Assembly: GCA_024280635.1 (NCBI GenBank)
Contig: JAJRPS010000007.1
Coordinates: forward strand, 1 to 33,711
Origin: Bacteroidota bacterium
Lineage (GTDB): Bacteria > Bacteroidota > Bacteroidia > Flavobacteriales > Flavobacteriaceae
DNA length: 33,711 nt
Direction of reading: 5' to 3'
This document shows positions 1-8,630 of this stretch, one piece after another (position 1 is the first letter of the stretch; every line of letters begins with the position of its first letter). The notes under the pieces are model-generated. The model saw only the letters and a program-made list of their open reading frames with translations. It did not search any database and had not been told where the DNA came from. The position numbers were made by a program, and so were the translations under genes.

Positions 1-10
1 AACTTATTAA

Positions 11-39
11 GATAAACAATCGTTTCAATGTTGTTTATC
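11..39. repeat. Inverted repeat at left edge
   Basis: A 9-bp perfect inverted repeat (GATAAACAA at 11-19, TTGTTTATC at 31-39) with an 11-base loop. Outside it, ACTTAT at 3-8 can pair with ATAAGT near 45-50 after small internal loops. It could be the terminator of a gene to the left of the window or a protein-binding site upstream of the SulP gene. No clear T-run follows on the plus strand, so the role is open. Confidence 0.4.
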
Positions 40-119
40 GTTAGATAAGTAAAGTTAGGTAAAAAAAATAAAAAAGTCAAGTGTTAGCGGTAAAAAAAAC
101 TTCAAATTATAATTTCTAC

Positions 120-149
120 TTGTTTCTCATGTAAATAAGCGTATTTTTG
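120..149 (+). promoter_or_regulatory. Promoter of the SulP transporter gene
   Basis: TTG at 120-122, a 19-base spacer and TATTTTTG at 142-149 match the Bacteroidota promoter form (TTG/TTTG, about 19 bases, TAnnTTTG). Transcription would start near 155, leaving a leader of about 30 bases before the ATG at 187, or about 50 before the in-frame ATG at 208. Confidence 0.65.
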
Positions 150-186
150 CACGCTATATTTAAGTCAACCTCTATTGGGTTGGTAA

Positions 187-1851
187 ATGTTTGATAAAGA
201 ATATACTATGAATGCATTAATACAGAAGTCTACCGCAAATATTAAAAATGATATTTTAGCGGGTATGACGGTTTCTTTAGCCATGATACCAGAAGTAGTT
301 GCTTTTGCTTTTGTAGCAAAAATAGATCCTTTGGTAGCGTTATCAGGAGCTTTTATTGTAGGATTAATTGCAGCTATTTTTGGCGGCAGACCGGGTTTAA
401 TATCGGGTGCAGCGGGAGCTGTAGCAGTCATTTTTGTAGACATGATAGCAAAAGGACACGCAAAAGGGTTGGCTTTTGAAACGCCTATTGATAATATGGG
501 CTACTATTACCTTTTAGGTGCCGTTGTGTTAATGGGATTGTTGCAAATTTTTGCAGGATATTTTAAATTAGGGAGGTTTGTTCGTTTGATTCCGCACTCT
601 GTAATGCTAGGGTTTGTAAACGGATTGGCTATTGTTATCTTTTTAGCACAAGTAAAAATGTTTCCGCAGTTACAAGTCACTTCTTTTGAAAATATAGGTG
701 AATGGTTTTCGGGGTTATTTCATCAATTGACAGAAATAAATGCCTTAACAAAAATGATATTTTTTGTTGTAGTAACCATGTTAATTACACATTTTTTACC
801 TAAAATAGCACCAAAGTTACCCGCCGCATTAATTGCAATTTTAATTGTAACCTTGGTTACCATTTTTGCAGAGATAGATGTAGAAACTGTTGGATCATAT
901 ATTAGAAATGGTGGCGGTACAGGACTAAAAGGGGAGTTTCCAACTCCAAATGTAGAATTGTGGAGCAATCTACCTTTTAATTTGGATACTATAAAATTTA
1001 TCTTTCCATATGCATTTTTAGCAGCTTCTGTTGGTTTAATAGAGTCATTAATGACCTTAAATTTAGTAGATGAATTGACTGAAACACGAGGAAACGGTAA
1101 TAGAGAATGTGTAGGACAGGGTATTGGTAATATTGTAAGCGGTCTTTTTGGTGGCACAGGAGGTTGTGGTATGATTGGTCAAACCATGATTAATATCAAT
1201 GCAAAAGGTAGAGGGAGATTGTCAGGTATTATAATGGCATTAACCTTATTGTCATTCATTTTATTTGCTGATAAATATATAGAAATGGTGCCTATTTCAG
1301 CATTGGTAGGCGTAATGTTTATTATGGTAATTGAAACTTTTGCTTGGTCTAGTTTTCGCATCATGCGTAAAATACCAAAGTCAGATGCATTTGTATTGGT
1401 AGCGGTATCAGTAATTACCGTTTTTGTAGATTTAGCGATTGCTGTTTTTGCAGGGGTAATCATATCGGCATTAGTGTTTGCATGGGAAAATGCTAAAAAA
1501 ATTAGAGCACGTAAACGTTTTAAAGAGGATGGAACTAAAGTATATGAAATATTCGGGCCTTTATTTTTTGGAAGTATTCAGGCATTTAATGAAAAATTTG
1601 ATGTAAAAAATGATCCTGAAAAAGTAGAAATAGATTTTTTAGAATCTCGTGTTTCCGATCACTCTGCTTTAGAAGCGTTACATAATTTAGTAGAACGCTA
1701 TGAGAACGCAGGTAAAAAAGTAACCCTAAAGCATTTGTCAGAAGAATGTAAAGATTTGATGATAAAAGCTTCCCCAAAATTAGTAAGTGTTATAGAAGAG
1801 GCTATTGATGATCCGCGTTATCATGTAATGACAGATGGTGATTTTATTTAA
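187..1851 (+). CDS. SulP family inorganic anion transporter with STAS domain
   Basis: A 554-residue inner-membrane transporter of the SulP (SLC26-like) family, which moves sulfate, bicarbonate or other anions, often with Na+ or H+. Residues 20-440 are a run of hydrophobic segments with the family's glycine-rich transmembrane pattern (AGMTVSLAMIPEVVAFAF near the N-terminus, GGTGGCGMIGQTMININA in the middle). Residues from about 445 to the end form a cytoplasmic STAS domain with DHSALEAL, the part that matches the anti-sigma-antagonist phosphorylation loop. Length is normal. The substrate cannot be told from sequence; sulfate or bicarbonate are the usual ones. The start is uncertain: ATG at 187 gives seven extra residues compared with ATG at 208, and neither has a strong ribosome binding site. 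It appears monocistronic, with its own promoter and a convergent gene downstream. Confidence 0.9.
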   Translation: MFDKEYTMNALIQKSTANIKNDILAGMTVSLAMIPEVVAFAFVAKIDPLVALSGAFIVGLIAAIFGGRPGLISGAAGAVAVIFVDMIAKGHAKGLAFETPIDNMGYYYLLGAVVLMGLLQIFAGYFKLGRFVRLIPHSVMLGFVNGLAIVIFLAQVKMFPQLQVTSFENIGEWFSGLFHQLTEINALTKMIFFVVVTMLITHFLPKIAPKLPAALIAILIVTLVTIFAEIDVETVGSYIRNGGGTGLKGEFPTPNVELWSNLPFNLDTIKFIFPYAFLAASVGLIESLMTLNLVDELTETRGNGNRECVGQGIGNIVSGLFGGTGGCGMIGQTMININAKGRGRLSGIIMALTLLSFILFADKYIEMVPISALVGVMFIMVIETFAWSSFRIMRKIPKSDAFVLVAVSVITVFVDLAIAVFAGVIISALVFAWENAKKIRARKRFKEDGTKVYEIFGPLFFGSIQAFNEKFDVKNDPEKVEIDFLESRVSDHSALEALHNLVERYENAGKKVTLKHLSEECKDLMIKASPKLVSVIEEAIDDPRYHVMTDGDFI

Positions 1852-1932
1852 TCACGAGAGAGGATAGTTAATAAATTTTAATGAGTAGTATGTTGTTTTT
1901 GTGTTGTATAGAAGGTTCTTACGTTTAACTTT

Positions 1933-2220
1933 TCATTCTTCCTCATCTCTATACGCACTGGGTAGTAAATTAGGAATTAGTTTAATTAATAAAGGCAATA
2001 ATAATGCACCACCCGGAAGCATAAAAACGGTAAAAGCAGGGATGCTTTTTAAAACATCAAGCAATTGTTCTTTTACCTTAGCTTTTTCTTGAACAGTAAG
2101 TTTTCGGGTAGTAGAAACTTTTAGTAAAACAACAAGTTCCTTACTTTCTTTAAGCTCTTGCAGTAAACAATTTTTATTGCGTTCTAAAAATATATTGATA
2201 TCTTCTTTAGTCATTTTCAT
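1933..2220 (-). CDS. LETM1-like domain small protein
   Basis: A 95-residue protein. Residues 35-90 contain the motif PAFTVFMLPGGALLLPLLIK followed by LIPNLLPSAYRDEEE, which is the signature of the LETM1-like segment found at the C-terminus of larger flavobacterial LETM1-related proteins and in mitochondrial LETM1. The N-terminal 35 residues are charged and probably helical (MTKEDINIFLERNKN). One hydrophobic stretch (about 58-82) could be a membrane segment. Here the domain stands alone, so any role in ion handling or biofilm formation seen for larger relatives cannot be assumed. It lies downstream of the beta-oxidation operon on the same strand, but a hairpin at 2294-2326 separates them, so it is probably transcribed separately. 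The family assignment is fairly secure; the function is unknown. Confidence 0.75.
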   Translation of the reverse strand: MKMTKEDINIFLERNKNCLLQELKESKELVVLLKVSTTRKLTVQEKAKVKEQLLDVLKSIPAFTVFMLPGGALLLPLLIKLIPNLLPSAYRDEEE

Positions 2221-2293
2221 GGGTGATAATATAAAACTAATTCTGGGTTTTTAGCGTAATCTTCTTAAAAAAGAGGATAGGTATAAAATAAAC

Positions 2294-2326
2294 AATCCAT
2301 CAATACTAAATTAATATTGATGGATT
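2294..2326 (-). terminator. Terminator hairpin after the beta-oxidation operon
   Basis: Perfect 12-bp arms (AATCCATCAATA at 2294-2305 and TATTGATGGATT at 2315-2326) with a 9-base loop lie just past the stop codon of the acyl-CoA dehydrogenase gene. Read on the minus strand the hairpin is followed by a T/A-rich tract (TGTTTATTTTATA). This fits a Rho-independent terminator for the operon that starts with marR, although the T-run is interrupted. Confidence 0.6.
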
Positions 2327-2348
2327 TGTTTAGAATAGAAATTTATTT

Positions 2349-4154
2349 TTAGAAACAGTATTTGTTTTCGGTAGTTACCTTTTCAGCAATTTCATTTCTT
2401 AAATTTATAACATTTGGATGGTTGGTATATTTGGTAAACCTACGTAATCCCATTAACATCATTTTTTGTTCATCACCTTCTGCAAAGTATAAAATACCTT
2501 CTTTTGCTTTATCGCTTACAATATCAACTGCTTTGTATAAGTTTAATTGTGACATTGCAATTTGTGTTTTTTGTGAATCTTCACCAAAACGTTTGGCGTT
2601 TTTCTCAGTTCTTAAAATTACCGATTCAGCCATATAAATTTCAATTAAAATATCAGAAGCAGCTAATAATAATTGTTGATGACTTTCTAATTCAGGACCA
2701 AATTTTTGAATAGCAGCTCCTGCTACCATTAAAAATACTTTTTTTAATTTGGCAAGTATTGCTTTTTCTTCTGAAAATAATTCTGAATAATCAGGAATAT
2801 CAAAACTAGGTATTGCTGTCAACTCATCAGCAACTGCCATGGCAGGTGTTAACAAATCTACATGCCCTTTCATTGCTTTTTTAATTAACATTCCAACCGT
2901 TAACATTCGATTAATTTCATTGGTGCCTTCATAAATACGAGAAATACGAGCATCTCTCCAAGCGGATTCCATTGGAGTATCGGCAGAGAATCCCATTCCG
3001 CCAAAAATTTGAATTCCCTCATCTGTAGTTTTTTGAGCATCTTCAGAAACTCTAACTTTTAAGATAGAACATTCAATAGCATATTCTTCAACACCTTTTA
3101 ACTCTGCTTCTTGATGTGTATTTCCGTCTGCTTCACGCATAGCAATACGATCTTCAATGTTTTTTGAAGCCCTGTATGCTGCTGATTCATCTACATATGC
3201 CGCTGTTGACATTTCTGCTATTTTTGCTTTGATGGCTCCAAATTGAGCGATAGGTGTTTTAAATTGCTTGCGTTCATTGGCATATTTTACCGCTTCAGTA
3301 GTAACCCTACGTTGTGCATCTAAACAAGCTGCGGATAATTTTATACGTCCAATATTTAAAGCATTCATGGCAATTTTAAAACCTTTACCTCTTTCAGAAA
3401 GCATGTTTTCTATAGGCACTTTGGTGTCGCTAAAAAATACTTGACGGGTAGAGGAGGCGTGAATACCTAATTTGTGTTCTTCATCACCTAAAGTAATTCC
3501 GTTCGGATTGTTTTTATCATATTCTACAATGAAACTGGTAATGTATTTATCATCTTCAATACGCGCAAATACAATCATAAGGTTACAAAATCCTGCGTTA
3601 GAAATCCACATTTTTTGTCCAGAAATAGAATAGTATTTACCATCATCAGATAAAACGGCTTTTGTTTTACCAGAGTTAGCATCAGATCCTGCACCTGGTT
3701 CCGTTAAGCAATATGCACCAATCCATTCTCCAGAAGCTAATTTGGGAACGTATTTTTGTTTTTGGGCTTCAGTACCATATAATGTAATGGGCATGGTGCC
3801 AATTCCTGTATGTGCACCAAAAGCAGTACCTAAAGATCCTGTTGCACCTGATATATAATCACAAACTAACATGGTAGAAACAAAGCCCATTCCCATACCG
3901 CCATAAGCTTCAGGTACAGCAACACCTAATAAACCTAGATCTCCAATTTTTTTCATGAGTTCTTCGGTTAAAGCATAGTCTTTTTTCTCAAAACGTGCTT
4001 TATGTGGCCAAACCTCACGATCTACAAATTCAGTGACCATTGCTTTCATCATTTTCTGCTCTTCTGTAAAATCTTCAGGAGTAAAAATGTCTTCGCAATT
4101 GGTTTCTTTTACAATAAATTGTCCGCCTCTTAGTATTTCCTTATCGTTAGTCAT
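2349..4154 (-). CDS. fadE: Acyl-CoA dehydrogenase (beta-oxidation, FadE type)
   Basis: A 601-residue FAD-dependent acyl-CoA dehydrogenase, which introduces the trans-2 double bond in the first step of beta-oxidation. An N-terminal helical domain (about 30-150) is followed by the FAD/substrate signature AYCLTEPGAGSDANS, then SGQKMWISNAGFCNLMIVFARI in the beta domain, and the C-terminal helical domain with QIFGGMGFSADTPMESAWRD and RISRIYEGTNEINRM (about 400-415); the Glu of YEGT is the usual catalytic base. A further C-terminal region of about 150 residues makes it longer than the classic 380-residue enzymes and close in size to Bacillus subtilis FadE (YusJ). It is the last gene of the operon, 92 bases after the thiolase. 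The electron acceptor is presumably an electron-transfer flavoprotein encoded elsewhere. Confidence 0.93.
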   Translation of the reverse strand: MTNDKEILRGGQFIVKETNCEDIFTPEDFTEEQKMMKAMVTEFVDREVWPHKARFEKKDYALTEELMKKIGDLGLLGVAVPEAYGGMGMGFVSTMLVCDYISGATGSLGTAFGAHTGIGTMPITLYGTEAQKQKYVPKLASGEWIGAYCLTEPGAGSDANSGKTKAVLSDDGKYYSISGQKMWISNAGFCNLMIVFARIEDDKYITSFIVEYDKNNPNGITLGDEEHKLGIHASSTRQVFFSDTKVPIENMLSERGKGFKIAMNALNIGRIKLSAACLDAQRRVTTEAVKYANERKQFKTPIAQFGAIKAKIAEMSTAAYVDESAAYRASKNIEDRIAMREADGNTHQEAELKGVEEYAIECSILKVRVSEDAQKTTDEGIQIFGGMGFSADTPMESAWRDARISRIYEGTNEINRMLTVGMLIKKAMKGHVDLLTPAMAVADELTAIPSFDIPDYSELFSEEKAILAKLKKVFLMVAGAAIQKFGPELESHQQLLLAASDILIEIYMAESVILRTEKNAKRFGEDSQKTQIAMSQLNLYKAVDIVSDKAKEGILYFAEGDEQKMMLMGLRRFTKYTNHPNVINLRNEIAEKVTTENKYCF

Positions 4155-4246
4155 AATGATTTTATTTTTTTGATGTTTTGTAATTCAAAATTATTTTATT
4201 TTTCTTATTTTATTTCTTCTCTTTGGGAAGACTAGGGTGTTTTTTT

Positions 4247-5437
4247 TTATTTTAAAAACTCAAAAATCCCGCAAGCTCCTTGTCCTGTACCTACACACAT
4301 GGTTACTGCACCGTATTTACCTTGCATGTTTTGCTTGCGCATTTCGTCAAACAATTGAACCGATAATTTAGCTCCTGTGCAACCTAAAGGATGTCCTAAA
4401 GCAATGGCGCCACCGTTTACGTTTATAATGTCTGGGTTTAAGTTTAACTCCCTAATTACCGCTAATGATTGTGAGGCAAAAGCTTCGTTTAATTCAATTA
4501 ATGCTAAATCTGATTGTTTTAAACCTGCTTGTTTTAATGCTTTTGGAATTGCTTTTACAGGTCCAATTCCCATAATACGAGGTTCAACACCGGCTGCTGC
4601 GTAATTAACCATACGAGCAATAGGTTCTAAGTTTAATTCCTTTACCATATCTTCACTCATCACCATTACAAAGGCTGCTCCATCACTCATTTGTGAAGAG
4701 TTACCAGCAGTGACACTACCCCCTTGAGCAAAAACTGCTCTTAATTTGTTTAAAACTTCAATGCTGGTTCCTTTACGAGGACCTTCATCTTTAGTTACGG
4801 TGTATGATTTTGTTGCTTTTTTACCGTTGGCATCTACATAAATTTGATTTACGGTAATGGGTACTATTTGATCTTGAAAACGATTTTCTGCTTGTGCTTT
4901 TAAAGCTTTCATATGCGATTGAAAAGCAAATTCATCTTGGTCTTTCCTTGATACATTAAATTGGTTTGCCACCGCTTCTGCGGTATTTCCCATTCCCCAA
5001 TAATAATCTTCATGACCAGATTTTGCTAAATCGTAGTTTAACTCTGGTTTGTTACCTGTCATAGGTACTGAGCTCATGCTTTCTGCTCCCCCTGCAATAA
5101 TACAGTCTGCCATACCACTTTGTATTTTAGCCGTTGCCATTGCAATAGTTTCTACTCCAGATGAGCAAAAACGATTTACGGTTACTCCAGGAACATCAAC
5201 GGTTTCTAATCCCATTAAAGAAATTAGACGTGCCATATTTAACCCTTGAGAACCTTCAGGCATTGCATTACCTACCATAACATCGTCAATTCTGGTTTTA
5301 TCTAAATTAGGTAACTCTTTCATCATGTATTGAATAGTCTCGGCCGCCAATTCGTCCGTTCTTTTAAAACGAAATAATCCTTTAGGAGCTTTGGTTACTG
5401 CGGTTCTGTATGCTTTTACTATATATGCTGTTTTCAT
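4247..5437 (-). CDS. fadA: Acetyl-CoA C-acyltransferase (3-ketoacyl-CoA thiolase)
   Basis: A 396-residue thiolase that splits 3-ketoacyl-CoA with free CoA, the last step of beta-oxidation. All catalytic residues are visible: the nucleophile Cys91 in VNRFCSSGVETIA, His349 in GGAIALGHPLGCTGA and Cys381 in MCVGTGQGACGIFEF. Length is standard and the protein is intact. It lies 76 bases after the fadN-type gene and 92 bases before the acyl-CoA dehydrogenase, all on the minus strand. These gaps are A/T-rich and hold no obvious promoter or hairpin, so one transcript is likely. The neighbouring genes make a catabolic role more likely than an acetoacetyl-CoA-forming biosynthetic one. Confidence 0.94.
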   Translation of the reverse strand: MKTAYIVKAYRTAVTKAPKGLFRFKRTDELAAETIQYMMKELPNLDKTRIDDVMVGNAMPEGSQGLNMARLISLMGLETVDVPGVTVNRFCSSGVETIAMATAKIQSGMADCIIAGGAESMSSVPMTGNKPELNYDLAKSGHEDYYWGMGNTAEAVANQFNVSRKDQDEFAFQSHMKALKAQAENRFQDQIVPITVNQIYVDANGKKATKSYTVTKDEGPRKGTSIEVLNKLRAVFAQGGSVTAGNSSQMSDGAAFVMVMSEDMVKELNLEPIARMVNYAAAGVEPRIMGIGPVKAIPKALKQAGLKQSDLALIELNEAFASQSLAVIRELNLNPDIINVNGGAIALGHPLGCTGAKLSVQLFDEMRKQNMQGKYGAVTMCVGTGQGACGIFEFLK

Positions 5438-5513
5438 AATTTTTGCTTTGTTTTAGAAAAAGAGAGTAGGATATAATTTCTTTTATCTCTTGTCTTTATT
5501 CTTCTATCTGTTA

Positions 5514-7919
5514 CTAATTTCTTAAGGGTTTTCCTTTTTTAAGCATGTGCTCTAATCGCTCTAAGGTTTTTCGCTCAGTAGTTAGTGATAAAAACGCTTC
5601 TCTTTCAAGGTCTAATAAATATTGCTCTGTTACTAATGTAGGTTCGGATAGATCACCACCTGCCATTACGTAAGCAAGTTTGTTTGCAATTTTTTGATCG
5701 TGTTCAGAAATATAGTGACTCGCTTCCATAGCATCAGTACCTACTATAAACATTCCTAATGCTTGTTTCCCTAAAACTTTTACGTCTTTACGGCGCATGG
5801 GTTGTGTGTAACCGTGTTCTGCCATTATAATTGCTTGTGCTTTTGCGGTTGCTATTTGACGGTCTTTATTCACCACAATGATGTCTTTTCCTTTTTGTAA
5901 TAAGCCTAAATCAAAAGCTTCATAACCAGATGTTGATACTTTTGCCATACCAATGGTTAAGAAGTTTTCTTGTAATACATTCAATTCTATATCTCCTTTT
6001 TTAAAAGAATCAGAAGCTCTTAAAGCCATCTCTTTAGAACCACCACCACCAGGGATTAGGCCTACACCAAATTCTACTAGTCCCATATAGGTTTCAGCAG
6101 CGGCTACAACTTTATCAGCGTGTAAGGATAGTTCACAACCACCACCAAAAGTCATTCCGTGCGGTGCGGCTACGGTTGGTATTGATGAGTATCGCATACG
6201 CATCATCGTATCCTGAAAATACTTAATTGCCATATTCATTTCGTCATACTCTTGCTCAATTGCTAGCATAAATATCATTCCGATATTTGCGCCTACTGAG
6301 AAATTAGCTGCTTGATTACCAATAACCAAACCTCTAAAATTTTGTTCGGCTAGATCAATACCTTTATTAATACCTGCTAAAACATCACTACCAATGGAGT
6401 TCATTTTAGACTGGAATTCGACATTTAATATACCGTCACCAATATCTTCTATAACAACACCAGAATTTTTAAAGACTTCAGTTGTTTTTCTAATATTGTT
6501 TAAGATGATGAATGCATCTTGTCCAGGAACTTTAGTTTGTTTTTTTGAAGGAATATCATAAAAATAGGTAGCGCCTTCTTTTACAGTATAGAATGATGTG
6601 TTTTCTGAAGCTAACATATCGGTTACCCAATTGGCAGGTGTTAGGCCTTCAGTTTTCATCATTTCAATTCCTTTTGCTACACCAATTGCGTCCCAAATTT
6701 GAAATGGACCGTGTTCCCAACCGAAACCAGCTTTCATAGCATCGTCAATTTTATAAAGATCATCCGATATTTCAGGAATTCTATTGGAAACATAAGCGAA
6801 TAATGCCGCGAAACTTTTGCGATAAAAATCACCAGCTTTATCTTTTCCTTTTACTAATACTTTAAAACGATCAATTACATTGTCAATAGTTTTGGTCATT
6901 TCTAGTGTTGCAAACTTTGCTCGTTTTTTAGGACGGTATGCTAAGGTATTTAAGTCTAAAGATAAGATTTCTTTTTTACCATCTTCAGAAACCACTTTTT
7001 TATAAAAACCTTGTTTGGTTTTACTACCCAACCATTTATTTTCCATCATGGTATTGATGAATGCAGGGAGTTTAAATAAATCGTGATTTTCATCATTTGG
7101 ACAATTGTCATAAATACCATTGGCTACATGAACCAAAGTGTCTAGTCCTACTACATCAACGGTACGAAAAGTTGCCGATTTTGGACGGCCAATAACAGGA
7201 CCTGTTAATTTGTCAACTTCCTCAACGGTTAAATCCATTTCTTTTACCATATGAAACAAGCTCATAATGCTAAATATACCGATTCTATTCCCAATAAAAG
7301 CAGGAGTGTCTTTTGCGATAACGGATGTTTTTCCTAAGAATTTTTCTCCATAAGCATTCAAAAAATATAGCACTTCAGGAGTGGTATTGGGTCCAGGGAT
7401 AATTTCAAATAATTTTAAATATCGTGCAGGGTTAAAAAAGTGTGTTCCACAAAAATGCTTTTGGAAATCGTCACTACGCCCTTCACTCATGAATTGAATT
7501 GGAATCCCGGAGGTGTTTGAGGTAATTAAGGTACCTGGTTTACGATATTTCTCAATGTTTTCAAATACCGATTTTTTAATATCTAAGCGTTCCACAACTA
7601 CTTCAATAATCCAATCGGCAGTTGCAATTTGTGCAATATCGTCTGTAATGTTTCCTGTGGTAATTCTATTTGCAAATTTTTGATTGTAAATAGGGGAGGG
7701 TTTTGATTTTAAAGCATTTTTTAAATGATCATTAACCAAACGGTTACGTACTATTTTATCTTCTAGTGTTAAGCCTTTTGCTTTCTCTTTAGCGGTTAGC
7801 TCTCTTGGAGTGATGTCTAATAATAAGACTTCTACGCCAATATTGGCAAAGTGGCAAGCAATACCGCTTCCCATAATTCCAGAACCAATTATGGCTACTT
7901 TTTTAATGTGTCTTTGCAT
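5514..7919 (-). CDS. fadN: 3-hydroxyacyl-CoA dehydrogenase / enoyl-CoA hydratase fusion (FadN type)
   Basis: An 801-residue bifunctional enzyme for the two middle steps of beta-oxidation. The N-terminal dehydrogenase half opens with a Rossmann NAD-binding motif, KKVAIIGSGIMGSGIACHFA (glycines 12, 14, 17 and 19), and continues with the typical SNTSGIPI and GTHFFNPARY motifs (near 135 and 160). A second C-terminal dehydrogenase domain with GFGWEHGPFQIWDAIG is near 400. The enoyl-CoA hydratase domain is C-terminal (about 490-700) with GMTFGGGCELSLHADKVVAA and GLVEFGVGLIPGGGG, the latter carrying the catalytic Glu. This domain order, dehydrogenase first, is that of B. subtilis FadN and opposite to E. 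coli FadB. It starts only 4 bases after the marR stop codon, so the two are surely co-transcribed. Confidence 0.92.
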   Translation of the reverse strand: MQRHIKKVAIIGSGIMGSGIACHFANIGVEVLLLDITPRELTAKEKAKGLTLEDKIVRNRLVNDHLKNALKSKPSPIYNQKFANRITTGNITDDIAQIATADWIIEVVVERLDIKKSVFENIEKYRKPGTLITSNTSGIPIQFMSEGRSDDFQKHFCGTHFFNPARYLKLFEIIPGPNTTPEVLYFLNAYGEKFLGKTSVIAKDTPAFIGNRIGIFSIMSLFHMVKEMDLTVEEVDKLTGPVIGRPKSATFRTVDVVGLDTLVHVANGIYDNCPNDENHDLFKLPAFINTMMENKWLGSKTKQGFYKKVVSEDGKKEILSLDLNTLAYRPKKRAKFATLEMTKTIDNVIDRFKVLVKGKDKAGDFYRKSFAALFAYVSNRIPEISDDLYKIDDAMKAGFGWEHGPFQIWDAIGVAKGIEMMKTEGLTPANWVTDMLASENTSFYTVKEGATYFYDIPSKKQTKVPGQDAFIILNNIRKTTEVFKNSGVVIEDIGDGILNVEFQSKMNSIGSDVLAGINKGIDLAEQNFRGLVIGNQAANFSVGANIGMIFMLAIEQEYDEMNMAIKYFQDTMMRMRYSSIPTVAAPHGMTFGGGCELSLHADKVVAAAETYMGLVEFGVGLIPGGGGSKEMALRASDSFKKGDIELNVLQENFLTIGMAKVSTSGYEAFDLGLLQKGKDIIVVNKDRQIATAKAQAIIMAEHGYTQPMRRKDVKVLGKQALGMFIVGTDAMEASHYISEHDQKIANKLAYVMAGGDLSEPTLVTEQYLLDLEREAFLSLTTERKTLERLEHMLKKGKPLRN

Positions 7920-7923
7920 GGTA

Positions 7924-8361
7924 TTAGTTTTTATTAAATATTTTACGTTGATGTATTAAGTTGAGAATGGTTTCAGAAACTTCAAAAAAATGTGCAATTT
8001 TTTCAGCATCTAAATTTTTATTTACATTCTCATTAAATGAGATTACTTTTTCTTTGGATAAGTTACGCATTTCTATACCTAAATCAGTTAAAAAAATTAA
8101 AACACTACGCCCATCTTCTTGATGTTTTTCACGACGGATGAGTTTTTGTTCTTCCATTTTTTTTAAAGTACGTGATAAGCTAGTTGCTTCCATTCCCATT
8201 TTAGGGCCTAAAGTAGTAGAAGGGGTACCTTTTTTGTCAATGTTTAGAAGCGTAAAAGCTACAGCCATTGTAGCACCATATTTTCCAGCTTCTTCATTGT
8301 ATAGTTTAGCTACAGCTTGCCAAGTAGCTCTCAATGTATGGTCAATAGTATGTTTTTGCAT
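7924..8361 (-). CDS. MarR family transcriptional regulator of the beta-oxidation operon
   Basis: A 145-residue MarR-type winged-helix regulator, expected to act as a dimer. The DNA-binding part is about residues 40-105: a helix-turn-helix (LGPKMGMEATSLSRTLKKME, about 52-71) and a basic wing (KLIRREKHQEDGRSVLIFLT). Flanking helices at both ends form the dimer interface. It is the first gene of the operon; the fadN-type gene follows after 4 bases. A perfect 48-bp palindrome at 8385-8432 overlaps its promoter, so autorepression is the simplest model. Since the operon encodes beta-oxidation, an acyl-CoA or fatty acid is a reasonable guess for the ligand, by inference only. The same operator core recurs before the flavoprotein gene at 17353. 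Confidence 0.9.
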   Translation of the reverse strand: MQKHTIDHTLRATWQAVAKLYNEEAGKYGATMAVAFTLLNIDKKGTPSTTLGPKMGMEATSLSRTLKKMEEQKLIRREKHQEDGRSVLIFLTDLGIEMRNLSKEKVISFNENVNKNLDAEKIAHFFEVSETILNLIHQRKIFNKN

Positions 8362-8383
8362 TATTTGTTGTGAATTTCAATTC

Positions 8384-8414
8384 CAAATATACAATAAAAT
8401 ACTATGCACGCATA
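8384..8414 (-). promoter_or_regulatory. Promoter of the marR-fad operon
   Basis: On the minus strand TATATTTG (8391 down to 8384) matches the Bacteroidota -7 box TAnnTTTG. Nineteen bases upstream lies TATG (8414 down to 8411) in the -33 position; it is also the first half of the palindrome core. Transcription would start near 8377, giving a leader of roughly 15 bases. Operator and promoter fully overlap, which favours repression. Confidence 0.65.
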
Positions 8415-8432
8415 GTATTTTATTGTATATTT
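8385..8432. promoter_or_regulatory. 48-bp perfect palindrome, probable MarR operator
   Basis: The left arm 8385-8407 and right arm 8410-8432 are exact reverse complements over 23 bases, separated by the dinucleotide AC. The core is TATGCACGCATA at 8403-8414. It begins 24 bases upstream of the marR start codon and covers the promoter. MarR dimers usually bind 15-20 bp palindromes, so the length could mean two dimers, or a cruciform/terminator-like structure in addition to an operator. Only the core recurs at 17305-17316. Confidence 0.75.
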
Positions 8433-8532
8433 TTTAATAAAAGTTATAGTGTTTGATAAATGTTTTTAAGAGTTTGGTTGTAAATGCCTTGGCAATAGGA
8501 GGGATACTTAAGTAATCACATAAACTACATTA

Positions 8533-8578
8533 AAGCCTAAAAAGAATTTGTAAATAATAAAATCTTCCTATTAGGCTT
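8533..8578. repeat. Inverted repeat in the bshB1 leader
   Basis: AAGCCTAA at 8533-8540 pairs with TTAGGCTT at 8571-8578 across a 30-base A/T-rich loop, and flanking bases extend it imperfectly (about 12 of 15 positions). It lies 53 bases before bshB1. No T-run follows directly. It may be a leader structure or chance; the rest of 8437-8630 shows nothing I can name. Confidence 0.3.
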
Positions 8579-8630
8579 CAATTGATAAATATTCTTTAAT
8601 TTTAAATTTTTAAATCTTTTAGACTTTTTT

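Noticed and set aside
140-155. TTGCACGC before the SulP gene as a MarR operator
   Set aside because: It shares only TGCACGC with the core, has no symmetry and lies downstream of the -7 start instead of at the -33 position.
723-1157. 144-codon minus-strand open frame inside the SulP gene
   Set aside because: It is antisense to a clear transporter gene; its composition is the mirror of membrane codons and it has no recognisable domain.
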